Below are positions 1-6,060 of a DNA stretch of 8,371 nucleotides, piece after piece; positions within the stretch are counted from its first letter, which is position 1; every line of letters begins with the position of its first letter. Source of the DNA: DATEHG01 sp035279705 (GTDB taxonomy: Bacteria; Gemmatimonadota; Gemmatimonadetes; Gemmatimonadales; GWC2-71-9); the NCBI GenBank assembly GCA_035279705.1, contig DATEHG010000238.1, forward strand, positions 1 to 8,371. Reading direction: 5' to 3'. Under the pieces are notes generated by a model. That model did no database searches, was not told the DNA's origin, and saw only the letters and a list, made by a program, of their open reading frames with translations. A program made the translations under genes and the position numbers.

Positions 1-99
1 CACGAGGAAATCGCCACGCTGGCCGGAATTGCGGTAGGTACCTCCAAGGCCCAGCTGCATCGGGCCCGGCGGCTGCTCAGGGAGAGCCTGGAACGATGA
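1..99 (+). CDS. ECF-type sigma-70 family RNA polymerase sigma factor, C-terminal end (partial)
   Basis: This is the last 32 codons of a gene that begins before the window, read in frame 1 and ending at TGA 97-99. The visible residues contain HEEIATLAGIAVGTSKAQLH and then RARRLLRESLER. This is the helix-turn-helix of sigma region 4, which binds the -35 promoter element; the GTSKAQLHRARRLLRE part is the characteristic recognition-helix end of extracytoplasmic-function sigma factors. The stop overlaps the start of the downstream anti-sigma gene (ATGA at 96-99), so the two are probably translationally coupled and form a sigma/anti-sigma pair. The ECF subgroup and target promoters cannot be told from this fragment. 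The family call is firm; only the N-terminal part (region 2) is missing. Confidence 0.9.
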   Translation, partial: HEEIATLAGIAVGTSKAQLHRARRLLRESLER

Positions 100-740
100 A
101 TCAGTGCCTGTTGTCGGACGACCAGCTGGCGGCCTACGCCAGTGACAGTCTTGCCGGCGCCGAGCGCGAGCGTGTCGAGTGGCATCTGGCCGGCTGTGCC
201 CGCTGCCGTGCCGAAATCGAATGGCTGCGCACGCTGGCGGCGCGCACCCGGGCGCTGCCGAAGGAAATCGCGCCGCAGCGCGATCTCTGGAACGGCATTG
301 CCGCGCGGCTGGACGCCTCGAAGGTGGCTGGCACCATCCCTCGGCGGCGGATCTCGTTCAATCCGCTGGCGCTCGCGGCCGCCGCCGCGGTGCTGATTGC
401 GCTGTCCGTACTCGCGACCCTGCTCCTGGTGCGGCGCCCCGCGCAGCCGATCGCCCAGCAGGCGCCGGCGCCCACGGTGCTGAATGCCGGCAGCAGTCCC
501 GAAGCCGCCGCGCTGGCGCGGCTGGTCGGCGAAGTGCGCCAGCTCGAACGCTCGCTTCCGCCCGGGACCCGGGCACTGGTGGCGGACAACCTCAGGCTGA
601 TCGACGCCGCGATCGCCGAATCGGAGCGGGCGCTGGCAGGCCAGCCGGGCAATGCGGCCGTGACCCGGATGCTGGAGGCGCGGTATCAGCAGCGCCTCGA
701 ACTGCTGGAACAGGCCGCCCGCGCGGCACCGGAGAGCTGA
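96..740 (+). CDS. Membrane-anchored zinc-finger (zf-HC2) anti-sigma factor
   Basis: A 214-residue protein whose start overlaps the sigma factor stop (ATGA), with a purine-rich GGGAGAG at 80-86 as a likely ribosome binding site. Near the N-terminus it has the zinc-binding anti-sigma motif H30-x3-C34-x2-C37 (HLAGCARC), the hallmark of zf-HC2/ZAS domains that hold an ECF sigma factor inactive at the inner membrane. A single hydrophobic helix lies at about residues 91-112, followed by Arg-Arg, giving a cytoplasmic N-terminus and a C-terminal part of about 100 residues outside the membrane. That outer part is Ala/Leu/Glu/Arg-rich and predicted helical, possibly a coiled coil. By family knowledge the protein would release its sigma factor on an envelope signal; which signal is unknown. 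The gene order supports pairing with the upstream sigma factor. Confidence 0.88.
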   Translation: MNQCLLSDDQLAAYASDSLAGAERERVEWHLAGCARCRAEIEWLRTLAARTRALPKEIAPQRDLWNGIAARLDASKVAGTIPRRRISFNPLALAAAAAVLIALSVLATLLLVRRPAQPIAQQAPAPTVLNAGSSPEAAALARLVGEVRQLERSLPPGTRALVADNLRLIDAAIAESERALAGQPGNAAVTRMLEARYQQRLELLEQAARAAPES

Positions 741-743
741 GCG

Positions 744-1619
744 ATGCGGTCATTCGTACTCGTCGCGGCGGCCGTGCTCTGCGCCGCGCCGCCCCTCGTG
801 GCGCAGCGCCAGGTGGTCGGGCGCGCCGCCTCCCCGACAGCCAGCATCCGGATCCTCAATCCCGCTGGCGCCGTGCGACTCACCGGCTGGAGGCATGACA
901 GCGTCATGGTCATCACCACCCTGGCGGACAAGAGCCAGCGCCTGAGTGTCACTGGAGGGCGGGATTCGCTGGTGATTGCGATCGAAGGCACCAATGGCGG
1001 GGCCGCCGACCTCGAGCTGCGGGTGCCGGCCGGCGCCGACCTCCGGATCAAGACCTCGAATGGCGAGATCGACGCCGACGATCTCAGCGGCACCGTCACT
1101 GCCCTCACCATCGCAGGGCGTCTCCGGGTGGGCGGCAGGCTCCGCAGCGTCACCGCCGAATCGCTCGAAGGCAATATCGAAGTAGCGGCCGATGCCGCGG
1201 AGGCGTCGGTGCGCGCGGGCAGCGGGAGCGTGGTGGTGCGAGGTGCCGTCACCGACGCCGTCGCCACGTCGGTGAGCGGGCAACTCCTGATCGGCTTGAC
1301 CGGCCCGCTCACCCATGGGCGGTTCGAATCACTGTCGGGCGACGTGTCCTACAAGGGGCCACTCGCCGAGGGCGGGACACTCGAGCTGCAGAGTCACAGC
1401 GGCAATCTCGAGCTGCGGATGTCGCCCGCCCTGGGTGCCACTTACGATATCGACACCTACGGCGGCAGCATCAAGGACCTGCTGAGCGCCCGGAGCCCCC
1501 GCACGCTCACCGGCAGTACTTCGTTCGCCATCGGGAACGGCAAGGCGAAGGTGGTGGTGCGCAACTTCAAGGGAATCGTCACCCTCAAAAAGCAGGAGAC
1601 GCTGGGGGCGCGGGAATAG
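744..1619 (+). CDS. Secreted DUF4097-type beta-strand repeat protein
   Basis: A 291-residue exported protein starting 3 bp after the anti-sigma stop, with GGAGAG at 731-736 as ribosome binding site, so it is the third gene of the operon. Residues 2-20 form a signal peptide (Arg, then a hydrophobic Ala/Val/Leu core, cleavage probably near LVA-Q at residue 20). The mature part is a ladder of short beta-strand repeats with a recurring S-x-S/G-G-x-hydrophobic pattern: KTSNGEID (about 103), ESLEGNIEV (about 139), TSVSGQLLI (about 175), ESLSGDVSY (about 196), QSHSGNLEL (about 217) and TYGGSIKDL (about 238). This is typical of the DUF4097 / putative-adhesin solenoid family, often encoded near ECF sigma and anti-sigma genes. 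Its biochemical role is not established. Here it may be an envelope partner or output of the sigma system (inference). Confidence 0.82.
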   Translation: MRSFVLVAAAVLCAAPPLVAQRQVVGRAASPTASIRILNPAGAVRLTGWRHDSVMVITTLADKSQRLSVTGGRDSLVIAIEGTNGGAADLELRVPAGADLRIKTSNGEIDADDLSGTVTALTIAGRLRVGGRLRSVTAESLEGNIEVAADAAEASVRAGSGSVVVRGAVTDAVATSVSGQLLIGLTGPLTHGRFESLSGDVSYKGPLAEGGTLELQSHSGNLELRMSPALGATYDIDTYGGSIKDLLSARSPRTLTGSTSFAIGNGKAKVVVRNFKGIVTLKKQETLGARE

Positions 1620-1624
1620 ACGGG

Positions 1625-1652
1625 CAGACGGACAGACGGACAGACGGACAGA
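1625..1652. repeat. Short tandem repeat, 8-bp unit CAGACGGA, 3.5 copies
   Basis: Three perfect copies of CAGACGGA (1625-1632, 1633-1640, 1641-1648) are followed by a half copy CAGA. The array begins 6 bases after the DUF4097 stop codon. It is non-coding, has no inverted symmetry and is no obvious terminator. Exact 8-bp periodicity makes chance unlikely. Copy number may vary between strains through slippage (inference). Confidence 0.85.
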
Positions 1653-1686
1653 GACGAAGTTCGCTACATCACATCAATCCAAACTC

Positions 1687-1719
1687 CCGAACATCCGAGC
1701 ATCCCCCATCCCCCCATCC
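1687..1719. repeat. Degenerate ~8-bp tandem repeat, CCGARCAT to CCCCCCAT, on a C-rich strand
   Basis: The units read CCGAACAT (1687-1694), CCGAGCAT (1695-1702), CCCCCAT (1703-1709) and CCCCCCAT (1710-1717), then CC. CATCC therefore recurs at 1692, 1700, 1707 and 1715. The surrounding stretch, about 1665-1735, is nearly free of G on the + strand, in contrast to the rest of the window. It has no open reading frame I believe. With the CAGACGGA array it fills much of the 174-bp gap between the sigma operon and the next gene. Function unknown. Confidence 0.6.
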
Positions 1720-1784
1720 AAACCTCCTCCCCTCCGGCGGCATCTCATCGGTGAACCGGCAGTCCGTCGCTCCTTTCCACCGTT

Positions 1785-1788
1785 GAGG
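1785..1788 (+). promoter_or_regulatory. Ribosome binding site GAGG for the gene at 1794
   Basis: GAGG lies five bases before ATG 1794. It is the only good Shine-Dalgarno match near this start and supports choosing 1794, which also puts a signal peptide exactly at the N-terminus. No convincing -35/-10 pair is visible in the gap upstream. Confidence 0.6.
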
Positions 1789-1793
1789 TCAAC

Positions 1794-2318
1794 ATGTTCC
1801 GTCATGCCACTGCAGCACTGGTGCTGCTCACCCTGCCAGCCTTCGCTGCCCAACCGGATTCCTGGGCCGACACTCCCCCCTCCATCGACATCGTGGTCGG
1901 GCCCCCCTGGATTTCGATCGAAAGTCCCGCCAACCCCTACAACTCGGAAACGAGGGGCGCGCTGCTCGTGGTCCGGGTCTACCATCACGGTGAGGCCGCC
2001 TTCTTTCCCGTGTCCGGCACCGCGGAGGGACTGGTGGACGGGAAACGGCAGAGCAGCAAGCTCAGCTTCGGCAGCACGTCGACACCAGGGATGTACACCC
2101 TCAAGTACGCCAAGCCCGAATCGGGCACCTGGCTGCTGATGATTCATGCCGGGGAAGAGGGTCAGCACGGCCAGGCCACCGCCGTGGTATCGCTGGGAGC
2201 CGACGGCCAGGTGGCCAGCGTGCAGGTGCCGACGAAGAAGGACGGTGACTACACCCTGCCCCGCGAGCTCAGCGAAGCGGAGGTCACGGCCCGCCTCAAG
2301 GGAATGCCGGGCGCCTGA
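1794..2318 (+). CDS. Small secreted protein of unknown function
   Basis: A 174-residue protein that I do not recognise. It has a clear Sec signal peptide (MFRH, then a hydrophobic core, cleavage at or near AFA-AQ, residue 18-20), so the mature protein is periplasmic or secreted. The mature part alternates short hydrophobic stretches with Gly/Ser/Pro turns (for example ALLVVRVYHHG, GMYTLKY and GTWLLMIHAG). That pattern suggests a compact beta-sandwich of Ig-like type; likeness to YtkA/CopC-type domains is only an impression. The C-terminus (PRELSEAEVTARLKG) looks helical. There are no cysteines, no lipobox and no visible catalytic motif. It has its own ribosome binding site and is followed by a strong terminator, so it is probably a single-gene transcription unit, or the end of a longer one. 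Confidence 0.75.
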   Translation: MFRHATAALVLLTLPAFAAQPDSWADTPPSIDIVVGPPWISIESPANPYNSETRGALLVVRVYHHGEAAFFPVSGTAEGLVDGKRQSSKLSFGSTSTPGMYTLKYAKPESGTWLLMIHAGEEGQHGQATAVVSLGADGQVASVQVPTKKDGDYTLPRELSEAEVTARLKGMPGA

Positions 2319-2329
2319 CGATCGGATCG

Positions 2330-2360
2330 TGAGGGGGGCGCTGCCCCCCTCATGGTTTCT
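2330..2360 (+). terminator. Rho-independent terminator after the small secreted protein gene
   Basis: A perfect 10-bp inverted repeat, TGAGGGGGGC (2330-2339) and GCCCCCCTCA (2343-2352), is closed by a three-base loop GCT and followed by the T-rich TGGTTTCT (2353-2360). It starts 12 bases after the TGA of the gene ending at 2318. The stem is very GC-rich and stable. The T tract is interrupted but adequate for a high-GC genome. It would insulate the downstream lipoprotein promoter at 2389-2418. Confidence 0.8.
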
Positions 2361-2388
2361 CGCGCCAAACGCCCACCGGACGCGTGGA

Positions 2389-2418
2389 TTTGACAAACGG
2401 CTGGCCGGCCTGCCTATT
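2389..2418 (+). promoter_or_regulatory. Promoter of the first large lipoprotein gene (TTGACA -35, 17 bp, CCTATT -10)
   Basis: A perfect -35 hexamer TTGACA lies at 2390-2395. CCTATT at 2413-2418 follows after 17 bp and is the likely -10 (alternatively TATTGA at 2415-2420). The blocks TTTGACAAAC and CCTGCCTATT are repeated exactly, with the same 10-base gap, upstream of the paralogous gene (5978-6007), while the 10 bases between them differ. That conservation of the two boxes is the main evidence. Transcription would start near 2425. Confidence 0.72.
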
Positions 2419-2443
2419 GACCGTGGTACCCTCAAGACAGCTG

Positions 2444-5400
2444 ATGGCCCGAGCATTACACGCCCTCCGGGCGCGCAGATTTCGTCATCCTCTCCGCGCG
2501 CTCGCAGCGACACTGCTACCTCTGGTGCTGGCGACCTGCACCCAGGACACCGTTGGCCCGGTGCCCCGGCCCGCTGTGGCCCTGCTTCCGCTGGAGCTCG
2601 ACGCCCCCAATACCTCGCAGTACGCCGGCCTTTCCATTACCGGCATCCGCATCACGGCCACGATCCCCGATCCCGCCGCCGACAAGCTCGACACCCTGAA
2701 TTCGAAGACGTTTCCCTTCGCCGCGAACCAGAGTTCGCTCACCGCCAATCTCCCGGTGACGCTGGACCAGGCGGAAGAGAACGTGGACGTGACCGTCGAG
2801 TACCTGTCGGGCACGCTGGTGGTGTTCAGCGGCACCCAGCAGGTGCTGGTCAAGGCGGGTCCGCCGGGAACAACCGGTTCGGTGAGCATTCCGGTGACGT
2901 ACGTTGGCCCCGGGTCGAGCATCGCCGCGCTCAATGTGCAGCCGAAGGACACGGTGCTGACGGCGGGCGGAACGCTGCAGATGAGGGTCAGTGCGGTGGA
3001 CAGCCAGGCGGCCAACGTGCCCGCCTTCTATGTGTCGTGGGGTACCACCAGCGCCGCCGGCACCATTGACGCCAACGGCATGCTTCACGCTGGCGGCGCA
3101 GACGCGAGCTTCTACGTCCGGGCGGCCACCCCCACGGCAGTCAGGGATTCCGCCCGCATCACCATCATTCCGAGCTCCGTCATCCTGGCCAAGATCAGCG
3201 GGGACTCTCAATCGGCGGCCCTCTCAACCCGGCTTCCGCTGCCGATCGTGGTGCAGCTTACCGATGACCTGGGCCTGCCCATCCCGGGAGTCCCGATCGC
3301 CTTCGCGGCGGGAAGCGGGGGCGGGAGCGTCGATACGGCCATCGTCCACACGGACGCCAACGGGGCCGCGGGGACCACGGTCACCCTGGGTCCGACGGCC
3401 GGCATACAGAGCTTCACCGCCACGATAGCCGGGGCGGCCGCGGTGACGTTCTCTGCAACAGCGACACCGATCGGCCCGACGACCCCCACCTGGACCGGTA
3501 CCACGAGCACCGACTGGAGCAACCCCGGCAACTGGAGCACGGGCCTCGTGCCCTCGGCCAGCGACAGTGTGGTCATCCCCGCCACCGTCAACAATCCCAT
3601 CCTCACCTCGTCCGCCCTCGTCGGTGCCGTGGATGTGCAGGGCGGCACGCTGGAGCTCGGCGGGATGAGGCTGAATGTGACCCGCAGCTTCCGCACCACC
3701 GGCAGTGGCACGCTGTCGATGACCAACGTCTCGAGTCTGCTGGTGATTGGCGGGGACGCGGTGTTCGCCGGCGGGGCCACCAGCACGACGCTTTCGGCCG
3801 GCACGATCCAGGTCGGCGGGAACTTCACACAGGCGGGAGGTGCCCTGACGTTCGCACCGACTGCCATCGGAACGCTGCTGACCCGGTTCTCGGGGAGCGC
3901 GCTGCAGACCGTTTCGTTCAATACCAGCGATCCCTCCCCGACGCAGCCGGACCTCCGGAACGTGCAGGTCAATGGTACCGGTGGCATCACCACACCGACC
4001 GGGATGTGGATCCATGGTGCCCTGGATGTAAGCACGCCGGTCAGTGTGGGCGGCGTGCTGATCGAGGTGGACAGCACCCTCACGACGGTTGCCGGCAGCA
4101 CCTACAACCCGACCCAGACCCTGCTCGGCGGCAGCGCGTTCAACGTGGCGGGGACCTACAACGTCAACCTGACCTCGTTCGTCGGTGGGCCGTCGCAGGT
4201 GGTGCCGTCGACGCTGCCCCTTGTCAACGTGGCCATTCCGACCGCGATCACCACCAGCTCCGTCCTGAACATCACCGGCTTCCTCCGGCTCGTGTCGGTG
4301 CAGGCCTCGGCCAGCTTTGTCTGGAACACGCCGAGGCTTACCCTGGGCGCCGACCTGAACGTCAACGGAGACCTGGAGGTCCGGGAAGGGCAGCTCATCC
4401 TGAATGGCCGGGTCCTGACGGCCGACGGGAACTTCTCGACCAGCGGCCCAGGTGTCCTGCGGATGGATACCCCGGGGGACCAGCTGAACGTGGCGCTGAA
4501 CGCCACCTTCGATGGCGGGGACGAGACGGATGTGCTCACCACCGGCATCCTGCGGGTGGCCGGGAATTTCACCCAGGCCAGCACCAATTCACCGCACAGC
4601 TTCCTGGCAGGGTCTCCGCACCAGACGATCTTTAGTGGCAGCACGCCGCAGGTCATCGCCTTTGCTGACACTTTGCAGAGCGGCTTCGGCGATCTCACGA
4701 TCAACGGCACCGGCGGCGTCACCGTCTCCAGCCTGCCGCTGGTGAACGGCGCGCTGAATGTCCTGGCCGGCACAGTCACGGCCAGCGACCTGAGCAACAC
4801 CGGCACCGGCCTGTTCGTGAAGGGCAATGTGACTACGTCGGCGGGCACCACCCTCAACCTGGGCCGCCTCTACACCGAGGACACCCTCCGGATCAGCGGC
4901 ACCTACAACGTCCGGCTCACCGGCTTTGCGGGGAATAACAATCAGCCGATCCCGGTCGGGCTCTCGTACCAGGATCTCGACCTGGCCGGGGCGGGCGCCT
5001 TTACCCAGGGGGCGATCAACGTCTCCGGCCAGATGCGGATGACGAGCGGGCGGAACTTCGTCAACTCGGGTCTCTTCCTGGCCGGGCGGCTGACGATCGC
5101 CGGTGACCTGATAATCGACCAGCCGAATACCGAGCTGGTCAATAATGGTGAGACGGTCAGCGTCGGGGGCAACCTTACCATTCAGAATGGCGGGCTCATC
5201 ACCATGGGCAACGCCAACGATTCCCTGCTGGTCGCCGGAGCGGCGCTGTTTGACGGGGGCGACGAATCCACGCACCTGACCGGGGGCCACATGGTGTTCG
5301 CGGGCGCCTTCACTCAGAAGGCGACCAGCAGCGCGCAGAGCTTCCTGGCCACCGGCACCCAGGCGTCCATCTTCACCGGCACAGGGCAGAACATCAGCTT

Positions 5401-5896
5401 TGCGACTCCCGGGGCGGGCAACTCCCAGTTCGTCGATCTGTCGTTCACCCAGGCCACGGGGCCGGTCAATTTCACCAGCGACGTCACGGCAGCAGGTGTC
5501 GTCCAGTGGGGCGGGCTCAAGACGTTCTCCGGCGGCGGGCACACCCTGACGCTCTCGACGTTCAATGTCGGAAATGGAGCGGTGTTCGATAATCTGCTGA
5601 TCAAGGTGCTGGGCAGCGGCCCGATGAGCACGACCGCCGTCACCTTCCAGAACTATGCGCCGACCGCCGATGTCCTCACGGTCACGGGTCCCGGCGTGGT
5701 GGGTGCGAACAACACGATCCAGGCGCAGTGGGCGTCGCCGATCACGACGGGGCACTACGTCGTCGCGAATGATACCGACGGAGCGATCCCGACTCCGCTC
5801 ACTCTCACCATCTTCTCCTCCGGGATACCCGGTGTGAATGGGGGTCCGCTGGGCGCCCTGCAGATCAATGGCGCGATCGTGACGTGGCAGAACTAG
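2444..5896 (+). CDS. Large surface lipoprotein with Ig-like, Big_1 and beta-solenoid repeat domains
   Basis: About 1150 residues from ATG 2444. The frame is open back to GTG 2384, but that start sits on the -35 box, so ATG 2444 is preferred; no good Shine-Dalgarno precedes it. Residues 1-31 are a lipoprotein signal peptide ending LATC (Cys32; Thr at -1 is unusual). Domains in order: a conserved N-terminal domain, about 45-157 (LDAPNTSQYAGLSIT); a bacterial Ig-like domain, about 159-246 (DANGMLHAG); a Big_1 invasin-like domain, about 248-342 (ISGDSQSA, PIPGVPIAFA, TDANGAAGTTVTLG); the motif W350-x7-W358-x5-W364; then a Gly/Thr/Asn-rich beta-helix-like region with a 247-249-residue super-repeat, and a C-terminal domain ending INGAIVTWQN. 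There is no outer-membrane barrel, LPXTG or recognisable type IX sorting tail. An adhesin-like, lipid-anchored surface role is inferred; no enzyme motif is visible. It is a tandem paralog of the gene at 6061. Confidence 0.85.
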   Translation: MARALHALRARRFRHPLRALAATLLPLVLATCTQDTVGPVPRPAVALLPLELDAPNTSQYAGLSITGIRITATIPDPAADKLDTLNSKTFPFAANQSSLTANLPVTLDQAEENVDVTVEYLSGTLVVFSGTQQVLVKAGPPGTTGSVSIPVTYVGPGSSIAALNVQPKDTVLTAGGTLQMRVSAVDSQAANVPAFYVSWGTTSAAGTIDANGMLHAGGADASFYVRAATPTAVRDSARITIIPSSVILAKISGDSQSAALSTRLPLPIVVQLTDDLGLPIPGVPIAFAAGSGGGSVDTAIVHTDANGAAGTTVTLGPTAGIQSFTATIAGAAAVTFSATATPIGPTTPTWTGTTSTDWSNPGNWSTGLVPSASDSVVIPATVNNPILTSSALVGAVDVQGGTLELGGMRLNVTRSFRTTGSGTLSMTNVSSLLVIGGDAVFAGGATSTTLSAGTIQVGGNFTQAGGALTFAPTAIGTLLTRFSGSALQTVSFNTSDPSPTQPDLRNVQVNGTGGITTPTGMWIHGALDVSTPVSVGGVLIEVDSTLTTVAGSTYNPTQTLLGGSAFNVAGTYNVNLTSFVGGPSQVVPSTLPLVNVAIPTAITTSSVLNITGFLRLVSVQASASFVWNTPRLTLGADLNVNGDLEVREGQLILNGRVLTADGNFSTSGPGVLRMDTPGDQLNVALNATFDGGDETDVLTTGILRVAGNFTQASTNSPHSFLAGSPHQTIFSGSTPQVIAFADTLQSGFGDLTINGTGGVTVSSLPLVNGALNVLAGTVTASDLSNTGTGLFVKGNVTTSAGTTLNLGRLYTEDTLRISGTYNVRLTGFAGNNNQPIPVGLSYQDLDLAGAGAFTQGAINVSGQMRMTSGRNFVNSGLFLAGRLTIAGDLIIDQPNTELVNNGETVSVGGNLTIQNGGLITMGNANDSLLVAGAALFDGGDESTHLTGGHMVFAGAFTQKATSSAQSFLATGTQASIFTGTGQNISFATPGAGNSQFVDLSFTQATGPVNFTSDVTAAGVVQWGGLKTFSGGGHTLTLSTFNVGNGAVFDNLLIKVLGSGPMSTTAVTFQNYAPTADVLTVTGPGVVGANNTIQAQWASPITTGHYVVANDTDGAIPTPLTLTIFSSGIPGVNGGPLGALQINGAIVTWQN
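3725..4468 (+). repeat. Solenoid super-repeat, copy 1 (coding)
   Basis: The first copy of a super-repeat of about 248 codons in the lipoprotein gene. It opens with a B unit (3725-4030; FAGGATSTTLSAGTIQVGG, then NFTQ with its Asn codon at 3821) and continues with an A unit (about 4082-4301; TTVAGSTYNP, GTYNVNLTSFVGG, with the Gly codon of GTYNV at 4151). The NFTQ landmark recurs 744 bases later and GTYNV 747 bases later in copy 2. Identity is at protein level; the DNA has diverged. Confidence 0.75.
4469..5209 (+). repeat. Solenoid super-repeat, copy 2 (coding)
   Basis: The B unit (4469-4762) reads FDGGDETDVLTTGILRVAG, then NFTQ (Asn codon 4565), SFLAGSPHQTIFSG and INGTGGVTV. The A unit (about 4826-5045) reads TTSAGTTLNL, ISGTYNVRLTGFAG (GTYNV at 4898), QPIPVGLSYQDLDL. 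It matches copy 1 in order and spacing, so the whole A+B block was duplicated rather than single strands. Confidence 0.78.
5210..5506 (+). repeat. Solenoid super-repeat, copy 3 (B unit only)
   Basis: A third B unit: FDGGDESTHLTGGHMVFAG, AFTQ (position 5306, 741 bases after copy 2), SFLATGTQASIFTG. No A unit follows. The protein instead goes into its C-terminal domain, so the array is a partial third copy. Confidence 0.75.
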
Positions 5897-5913
5897 GCCG
5901 GCCGGCTCCACCT

Positions 5914-5931
5914 GGCGCCCGGACCGGCGCC
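5914..5931 (+). terminator. Possible weak terminator hairpin after the first lipoprotein gene
   Basis: GGCGCC (5914-5919), a six-base loop CGGACC, then GGCGCC (5926-5931), 18 bases after the TAG stop at 5894-5896. A second small hairpin (GGCGG-GAC-CCGCC, about 5944-5956) follows. Neither has a T tract, so intrinsic termination is doubtful. They may only slow transcription or stabilise the 3' end. Confidence 0.3.
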
Positions 5932-5977
5932 TGTGTAGCGAAGGGCGGGACCCGCCGAACACCCCCCGAATCCGTTA

Positions 5978-6007
5978 TTTGACAAACACCCCGGAAACCT
6001 GCCTATT
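5978..6007 (+). promoter_or_regulatory. Promoter of the second large lipoprotein gene (same boxes as at 2389)
   Basis: TTTGACAAAC (5978-5987; TTGACA at 5979-5984), ten bases, then CCTGCCTATT (5998-6007; -10 CCTATT at 6002-6007, 17-bp spacing). Both ten-base blocks and their distance are identical to 2389-2418, and the bases between differ. This points to selection on the boxes, or to a duplicated promoter. The leader to GTG 6061 is longer (about 45 bases from the expected start site) than in the first gene (about 20). Confidence 0.72.
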
Positions 6008-6048
6008 CGGGGTGGCCACCCCCTTCTACATCGAAGTCCTGTCATCCC

Positions 6049-6052
6049 GGAG
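6049..6052 (+). promoter_or_regulatory. Ribosome binding site GGAG deciding the GTG 6061 start
   Basis: GGAG ends eight bases before GTG 6061, the only suitable start codon in this frame just upstream of a lipoprotein signal peptide; an in-frame TGA at 5980-5982 closes the frame upstream. The paralog at 2444 lacks such a site. Confidence 0.6.
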
Positions 6053-6060
6053 CGACCGCG

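Noticed and set aside
1625..1652. The CAGACGGA array as a possible CRISPR array or iteron origin
   Set aside because: The unit is only 8 bp with no spacers, no replication protein gene is nearby, and no cas-like gene is present.
1674..2513. A minus-strand 279-codon open frame opposite the small secreted protein
   Set aside because: It crosses an intergenic repeat, a terminator hairpin and a promoter. Its composition is shadow-like, while the + strand gene has a signal peptide and ribosome binding site.
3725..5506. Repeats in the lipoprotein as a possible inserted mobile element
   Set aside because: The repeats are in frame, conserved as protein rather than DNA, and present in both paralogs. 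There is no transposase, terminal inverted repeat or target duplication.
2444..5896. The first lipoprotein as an autotransporter or type IX secreted protein
   Set aside because: The C-terminus ends at INGAIVTWQN without an outer-membrane beta-barrel or a recognisable sorting domain, and the N-terminus has a lipobox-like LATC.
4589..5962. A 457-codon open frame on the minus strand opposite the first lipoprotein gene
   Set aside because: It is antisense to a well-supported protein with clear domains and repeats. Its translation is Arg/Gly/Asp/Ala-rich low-complexity sequence typical of high-GC shadow frames, and it has no recognisable domain.
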